Both the position numbers and the translations under genes were made by a program. Of a DNA stretch of 64,000 nt, positions 60,432 through 64,000 are shown piece by piece (position 1 is the stretch's first letter; the number at the start of each line of letters is the position of its first letter). The notes beneath the pieces are model-generated. The model did not search any database, was not told the DNA's origin, and worked only from the letters and a program-made list of their open reading frames with translations. Source of the stretch: Lederbergia citrisecunda (GTDB lineage: Bacteria; Bacillota; Bacilli; Bacillales; Bacillaceae_C); assembly GCF_018343695.1 (NCBI RefSeq), contig NZ_JAGYPJ010000001.1:1-64000 (forward strand), read 5' to 3'.

Positions 60432-61487
60432 ATGGAATTTAAACAAAACAATAAGTATAGAAGAATAAAAGAATTCTTAAGGGAACATAATTACCCTAAT
60501 TTTAGAATGAAACAAATATTGAATGCCATATTTAAAGAAAGAATACCTAAATTCAACGAAATTAATGTACTTCCAAAATCATTAAGAGAAGTTTTGGTTA
60601 AGGAATTTGGAGAGACTATTTTAGATATTGTTCCTTTAAAGGAACAATATTCTGAGCAAGTCACTAAAGTCTTATTTGAAATTTCGGGGAATGAAAGGAT
60701 AGAAACGGTAAATATGAAATATAAAGCTGGGTGGGAATCATTTTGTATTTCTTCTCAGTGCGGATGTAATTTTGGGTGTAAATTTTGTGCAACAGGTGAC
60801 ATTGGATTAAAAAGAAATTTGACTTCAGATGAAATTACTGACCAAATTCTCCACTTTTACTTACTAGGTCATTCAATTGATAGTATTTCTTTTATGGGGA
60901 TGGGAGAAGCGTTATCCAATGTACACGTTTTTGATGCTATAGATGATCTCACTGATCCTATGCTGTTTGCTTTAAGTCCTCGTAGGATATCTATTTCAAC
61001 TATTGGTATTATACCAAGTATAAAAAAAATGACTTTGAATTATCCGCAAGTCAATTTGACGTTTTCATTACATTCTCCTTTTAATGAACAACGAAGTAAG
61101 TTGATGCCGATTAATGATAGGTATCCATTAATAGATGTAATGGACACATTAGATGAGCATATACGAATAACATCAAGAAAAGTATATATTGCTTATATTT
61201 TGTTGCCTGGTGTGAATGATTCCATTGACCATGCTAAAGAAGTAGTAAGTCTATTAAAAGGTCGATATAAAGAAGGAAGTTTATATCATGTAAATTTAAT
61301 CAGATATAACCCAACTATCAGTTCTCCTTTAAGTTTCGGTGAAGTTGATGAAGGTAGTGTTGGTAATTTTTACAAAAAATTAAAATCATCAGGTATTAAT
61401 GTGACCATTAGAAGTCAATTTGGAGTTGATATAGATGCTGCTTGTGGTCAATTGTATGGAAATTATCAAAAGAGCAACAAGCAGTAA
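60432..61487 (+). CDS. cfr: Cfr-type 23S rRNA (adenine2503-C8) methyltransferase
   Basis: 351 residues of the RlmN/Cfr radical-SAM family, much closer to Cfr than to RlmN. Compared from memory with staphylococcal Cfr, long stretches agree, including NMKYKAGWESFCISSQCGCN, FMGMGEAL and RSQFG-DIDAACGQLYGNYQ. The cluster cysteines are Cys112, Cys116 and Cys119 (CNFGCKFC), and Cys105 and Cys338 sit at the Cfr positions. Cfr methylates C8 of A2503 and protects ribosomes from phenicols, lincosamides, oxazolidinones, pleuromutilins and streptogramin A. GAAGGATGAG lies before the ATG. It is AT-rich, with an Lsa-like gene downstream and a regulated leader upstream. Confidence 0.92.
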   Translation: MEFKQNNKYRRIKEFLREHNYPNFRMKQILNAIFKERIPKFNEINVLPKSLREVLVKEFGETILDIVPLKEQYSEQVTKVLFEISGNERIETVNMKYKAGWESFCISSQCGCNFGCKFCATGDIGLKRNLTSDEITDQILHFYLLGHSIDSISFMGMGEALSNVHVFDAIDDLTDPMLFALSPRRISISTIGIIPSIKKMTLNYPQVNLTFSLHSPFNEQRSKLMPINDRYPLIDVMDTLDEHIRITSRKVYIAYILLPGVNDSIDHAKEVVSLLKGRYKEGSLYHVNLIRYNPTISSPLSFGEVDEGSVGNFYKKLKSSGINVTIRSQFGVDIDAACGQLYGNYQKSNKQ

Positions 61488-61510
61488 TTTCAGGCGAAGA
61501 TGATGCTATA

Positions 61511-61539
61511 TTGTATTCCATAAAAAAAATTGTTAATAT
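61511..61539 (+). promoter_or_regulatory. Promoter between the cfr-like and lsa-like genes
   Basis: TTGTAT (61511-61516) and TAATAT (61534-61539) are 17 bases apart. It would give the lsa-like gene its own transcript beginning near 61546. Confidence 0.5.
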
Positions 61540-61567
61540 AAAAATACAATTATGAGAGGACTGATGG

Positions 61568-61582
61568 ATGGACAATGATTAA
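61568..61582 (+). CDS. Four-residue upstream ORF (MDND) in the lsa-like leader
   Basis: ATGGACAATGATTAA follows GAGAGGA by seven bases, a proper ribosome site for a four-codon ORF. It lies ahead of an antiterminator/terminator pair. Very short upstream ORFs of this kind sense ribosome-targeting drugs in attenuators of other ABC-F genes such as Listeria lmo0919. Its assignment as a functional uORF is inference. Confidence 0.5.
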   Translation: MDND

Positions 61583-61631
61583 CTAATCTAAATTTTTATT
61601 TGAAATGAATAACTTCAAACTACAAAATATA

Positions 61632-61640
61632 GGGTTAGTC
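61632..61640 (+). promoter_or_regulatory. Candidate antiterminator segment in the lsa-like leader
   Basis: GGGTTAGTC can pair along its full length (one G-U) with GACTAATCC (61721-61729), the left arm of the following terminator. Confidence 0.55.
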
Positions 61641-61724
61641 TATCCATTTTTATAAATCAGTTTATACTTTATTTGTCATGATTCCAATGGCAAAAAAGAA
61701 CTTATTTAATATAAGAGAAAGACT

Positions 61725-61757
61725 AATCCTTCCAATTACACATTGGGAGGATTTTTA
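61725..61757 (+). terminator. Conditional terminator before the lsa-like gene
   Basis: AATCCTTCC pairs with GGGAGGATT (one G-U), followed by TTTATT. It lies between the short upstream ORF and the second leader peptide, so it can gate expression of the ABC-F gene. Confidence 0.75.
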
Positions 61758-61826
61758 TTCTCCCATAGATAAGCTGGATATTTTTTCATTTGTAACTTTA
61801 ATAGAATAAATAAAGGAGTGAGAGAA

Positions 61827-61880
61827 ATGAGCAATTCAGACACTATTGTTACGCATGTAATACTCCGTATAAGTCGTTAA
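61827..61880 (+). CDS. 17-residue leader peptide before the lsa-like gene
   Basis: An ORF reading MSNSDTIVTHVILRISR, with AAGGAG nine bases before the ATG. Its last codons form the left arm of a perfect 12-base hairpin (61863-61902), so translating ribosomes would disrupt that hairpin. The arrangement resembles Erm and Vga type leader peptides. Confidence 0.6.
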   Translation: MSNSDTIVTHVILRISR

Positions 61881-61902
61881 TATCCATCAAACTTATACGG
61901 AG
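61863..61902 (+). promoter_or_regulatory. Leader hairpin overlapping the 17-residue peptide
   Basis: CTCCGTATAAGT (61863-61874) and ACTTATACGGAG (61891-61902) are perfectly complementary. The right arm contains CGGAG, 12 bases before an in-frame ATG at 61915. No T run follows, so it is a translational or stability element rather than a terminator. Confidence 0.7.
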
Positions 61903-61974
61903 AAATTAGAATAGATGGATGTGCCGACTTTGTATAAAAAAGTAAAAGTGTTGATATACAAAGGAGGAATTATC

Positions 61975-63453
61975 ATGTCAATGATACAAGTTCAAGACTT
62001 AACTTTTTCTTATCCAGGTAGCTTTGATAATATTTTTGAAGGTGTAAACTTTAAAATAGATACAGATTGGAAACTTGGATTTATCGGTAGAAATGGACGA
62101 GGTAAAACAACATTCTTTAATTTATTATTAGGGAATTATGAGTATAGTGGAAAAATCATTTCTTCGGAAGAATTTAATTATTTCCCTTATCCAGTTTCGG
62201 ATAAAAATAAGTATACTCATGAAATCTTTGAAGAAATTTGCCCCCAAGCAGAAGATTGGGAATATCTTCGTGAAATATCCTATCTAAATGTTGATGCCGA
62301 GGTCATGTACCGACCATTTAAAACATTATCAAATGGAGAACAAACAAAGGTGTTGCTTGCTGCACTTTTTTTGAATGAGGGTCAATTTCTATTAATTGAT
62401 GAGCCAACTAATCATCTAGACACAGATGCACGAAAGATAGTCTCTGATTATCTTAGGAAAAAAAAGGGGTTTATTTTAATTTCACATGACAGAATCTTTT
62501 TAGATGGATGCGTTGACCATATCTTATCTATAAATAGAGCAAATATTGAAGTTCAAAGTGGTAACTATTCTTCTTGGAAGTTAAATTTTGATAGACAGCA
62601 GGAACACGAAGAGGCAACAAATCAGCGTCTACAAAAAGACATAGGGAGATTAAAACAGTCTTCAAAGCGTTCAACAGGTTGGTCTAATCAAGTGGAAGAC
62701 TCCAAAAATGGGACAACGAATTCGGGTTCGAAGTTGGACAAGGGTTTTGTAGGACATAAAGCGGAAAAGATGATGAAGAGAGCAAAGAACCTTGAATCAA
62801 GGCAACAGAAAGCTATTGAGGAAAAGTCAAAACTGCTGAAAAATGTGGAAAAAACCGAGTCATTAAAATTAGAACCATTGGAATTTCAGTCAAATGAATT
62901 GATCTGTTTGGCTGATGTGTCTGTTAAGTACGCTGAACATATAGTGAATAAGCCGATTAGCTTTAAAGTTGAACAAGGTGACCGAATTGTACTTGATGGA
63001 AAGAATGGAAGTGGAAAAAGTAGTATCCTAAAATTAATTCTAGGAAATCCCATCCAACATACAGGTACAATGAATTTAGGTTCAGGCCTCATTATTTCCT
63101 ATGTTCAACAAGATACTTCTCATTTGAAGGGGCTATTATCGGACTTTATTGAAATGCATGAGATTGATGAAACGTTATTTAAATCCATCCTACGTAAGAT
63201 GGATTTTGACCGTATTCAATTTGAGAAAGATATATCTCATTATTCTGGTGGACAAAAGAAAAAGCTGCTTATAGCCAAAAGTTTATGTGAAAAAGCTCAT
63301 TTATATATTTGGGATGAACCGTTAAATTTTATTGATATTTATTCACGCATGCAGATTGAAGAACTTATTCAAAGATTTAATCCCACAATGGTTATTGTTG
63401 AGCATGATAAGGTATTTCAACAAACAGTTGCAACAAAAACTATATCTATGTAG
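61975..63453 (+). CDS. lsa: Lsa(B)-like ABC-F ribosome protection protein
   Basis: 492 residues from the ATG at 61975, with AAAGGAGG eight bases upstream; an in-frame ATG at 61915 would add 20 unlikely residues. Two ABC domains without membrane segments: GRNGRGKT, LSNGEQTK and LIDEPTNHLD; then a linker of coiled-coil type (about 190-310, with the antibiotic-resistance domain); then GKNGSGKS, YSGGQKKK and IWDEPLNFID. The WDEPLN-type second Walker B and TDWKLGFIGRNGRGKT agree with Lsa proteins, and the length equals that of Lsa(B) as I recall. Lsa proteins displace lincosamides, streptogramin A and pleuromutilins from the ribosome. Confidence 0.9.
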   Translation: MSMIQVQDLTFSYPGSFDNIFEGVNFKIDTDWKLGFIGRNGRGKTTFFNLLLGNYEYSGKIISSEEFNYFPYPVSDKNKYTHEIFEEICPQAEDWEYLREISYLNVDAEVMYRPFKTLSNGEQTKVLLAALFLNEGQFLLIDEPTNHLDTDARKIVSDYLRKKKGFILISHDRIFLDGCVDHILSINRANIEVQSGNYSSWKLNFDRQQEHEEATNQRLQKDIGRLKQSSKRSTGWSNQVEDSKNGTTNSGSKLDKGFVGHKAEKMMKRAKNLESRQQKAIEEKSKLLKNVEKTESLKLEPLEFQSNELICLADVSVKYAEHIVNKPISFKVEQGDRIVLDGKNGSGKSSILKLILGNPIQHTGTMNLGSGLIISYVQQDTSHLKGLLSDFIEMHEIDETLFKSILRKMDFDRIQFEKDISHYSGGQKKKLLIAKSLCEKAHLYIWDEPLNFIDIYSRMQIEELIQRFNPTMVIVEHDKVFQQTVATKTISM

Positions 63454-63674
63454 TTAAATATGAAGAATAAAAGATGTAATTAGTAAATCAGATAATTAAA
63501 CTATATGGTACTTTAGTTAAAGAACGTAGCTAAAATGATCAAACTTTTTTATGAAAACTAACATAAATCTGTTAGAGAAGAATTCATTTTGATCAATCTT
63601 GATATGCTCATATGCTCCCCATTAGGTAGACAGATTAAAAAATAAAATCTGTTTATCTAAGGGGTGTATTTTAT
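63454..63674. other. Gap between the lsa-like gene and the truncated transposase
   Basis: 221 bases, AT-rich. GATAGTAAATCAG-type sequence and the repeat TGATCAAA/TTTTGATCA around 63536-63594 are visible. An inverted repeat, ACAGATT/AATCTGT (63628-63651), lies just before the transposase-like ORF and may be part of an element end. Confidence 0.4.
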
Positions 63675-63905
63675 ATGGCTCGAATTAAATATTCTAAAGC
63701 TGAGAAATTAGCCATTCTACACCTTTATGGTTCCAGTCTTTTTCATTATTGTCTCAATCCCTTGTCCTTCCTGGCTTTTCACGTTATTTCAGAAGACTTT
63801 ATTTTAAAATGTGAAAAAATGCGGAAACCTGGACAATATGTCTATACCTGTGTGTCTCAAATCACCTCATCTTACCCGATTTTCTTTGCACTTTTTATTT
63901 GTTAA
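63675..63905 (+). pseudogene. Truncated transposase-like ORF
   Basis: The first 18 residues, MARIKYSKAEKLAILHLY, resemble the helix-turn-helix start of IS3-type OrfA transposases, with AAGGGGTG before the ATG. The sequence then loses similarity, so only the beginning of the gene survives. Its place beside the cfr-lsa pair hints at an insertion sequence having brought or bounded the locus. The evidence is short, so the assignment is tentative. Confidence 0.4.
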
Positions 63906-64000
63906 TATTAAAATGTATAATGATTAAAATTTACTATCGTTTGATAAAAAGTGCTTAAGCACGGCATAAGTGTAATAAAGGCAGGGAAATCCTTGCTTTT

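Noticed and set aside
60432..61487. Housekeeping RlmN instead of Cfr
   Set aside because: The long segments shared with Cfr, the length and the positions Cys105 and Cys338 fit Cfr. RlmN in Bacillales has a different N-terminus and genomic neighbours.
61915..61974. Start of the lsa-like protein at 61915
   Set aside because: It would add 20 residues unlike Lsa proteins, whereas the ATG at 61975 has AAAGGAGG at ideal distance and gives the expected 492 residues. I keep open that the CGGAG in the leader hairpin could serve 61915.

Overview
The window looks like chromosomal DNA of a spore-forming, low-GC member of the Bacillales (Bacillaceae in the broad sense). The purine operon, its guanine-type riboswitch and PurR operator, the yebE-yebG genes before it, and the block yerA-yerB-yerC-pcrB-pcrA-ligA-yerH(camS)-gatCAB-dgkB-rlmCD after it keep the order known from Bacillus subtilis. 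A cwlJ-gerQ pair marks endospore formation. All family assignments rest on motif reading and memory, not on database searches.

Layout. 1-1150: end of a 23S rRNA gene, one intact 5S gene, then three near-identical 283-bp tandem repeats, each ending in a 3' fragment of 5S. 1306-4061: a secreted NlpC/P60-fold protein that has lost its catalytic residues, a 37-residue membrane mini-protein, and a secreted GH26 beta-mannanase with a CBM35-like module behind a cre-like site. 4203-15885: yebE, yebG, then purEKSQLFMNHD. purB and purC are missing from this operon, and PurQ has glycine in place of its nucleophilic cysteine. 16061-29840: yerABC, pcrBA, ligA, camS and gatCAB, interrupted by about 1 kb of intergenic repeats. 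29841-46730: accessory and housekeeping genes, including a thioredoxin-like protein, arylamine N-acetyltransferase, a phosphatase-fold enzyme, a DD-carboxypeptidase beside an ECF sigma/anti-sigma/membrane-protein operon, dgkB, a ThuA-type protein, a Fur-controlled siderophore-binding lipoprotein, a sirtuin, a HAD hydrolase and a Gfo/Idh/MocA oxidoreductase. 46872-51512: rlmCD, a VanW protein, cwlJ and gerQ.

51698-57900 is an accessory island with a frameshifted GyrI-like gene, a decayed methyltransferase gene, a modular secreted GH16 glycosidase and a secreted DUF4874/DUF4832 protein of visibly higher G+C. Its right side carries a short duplicated piece of rlmCD and another decayed gene. An M3 oligopeptidase follows on the minus strand.

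60050-63460 is the most striking part: a gene for a Cfr-type radical-SAM 23S rRNA methyltransferase followed by an Lsa(B)-like ABC-F ribosome-protection gene. Each is preceded by its own leader with a small upstream ORF, an intrinsic terminator and a segment able to pair with the terminator's 5' arm, as expected for ribosome-dependent transcription attenuation. A truncated transposase-like ORF lies just beyond.

Two kinds of intergenic repeat recur. One is an array with an AATAG core at exact 21-bp spacing, in two large arrays and one two-unit remnant. The other is a roughly 140-156 bp dispersed fold-back element in three copies.
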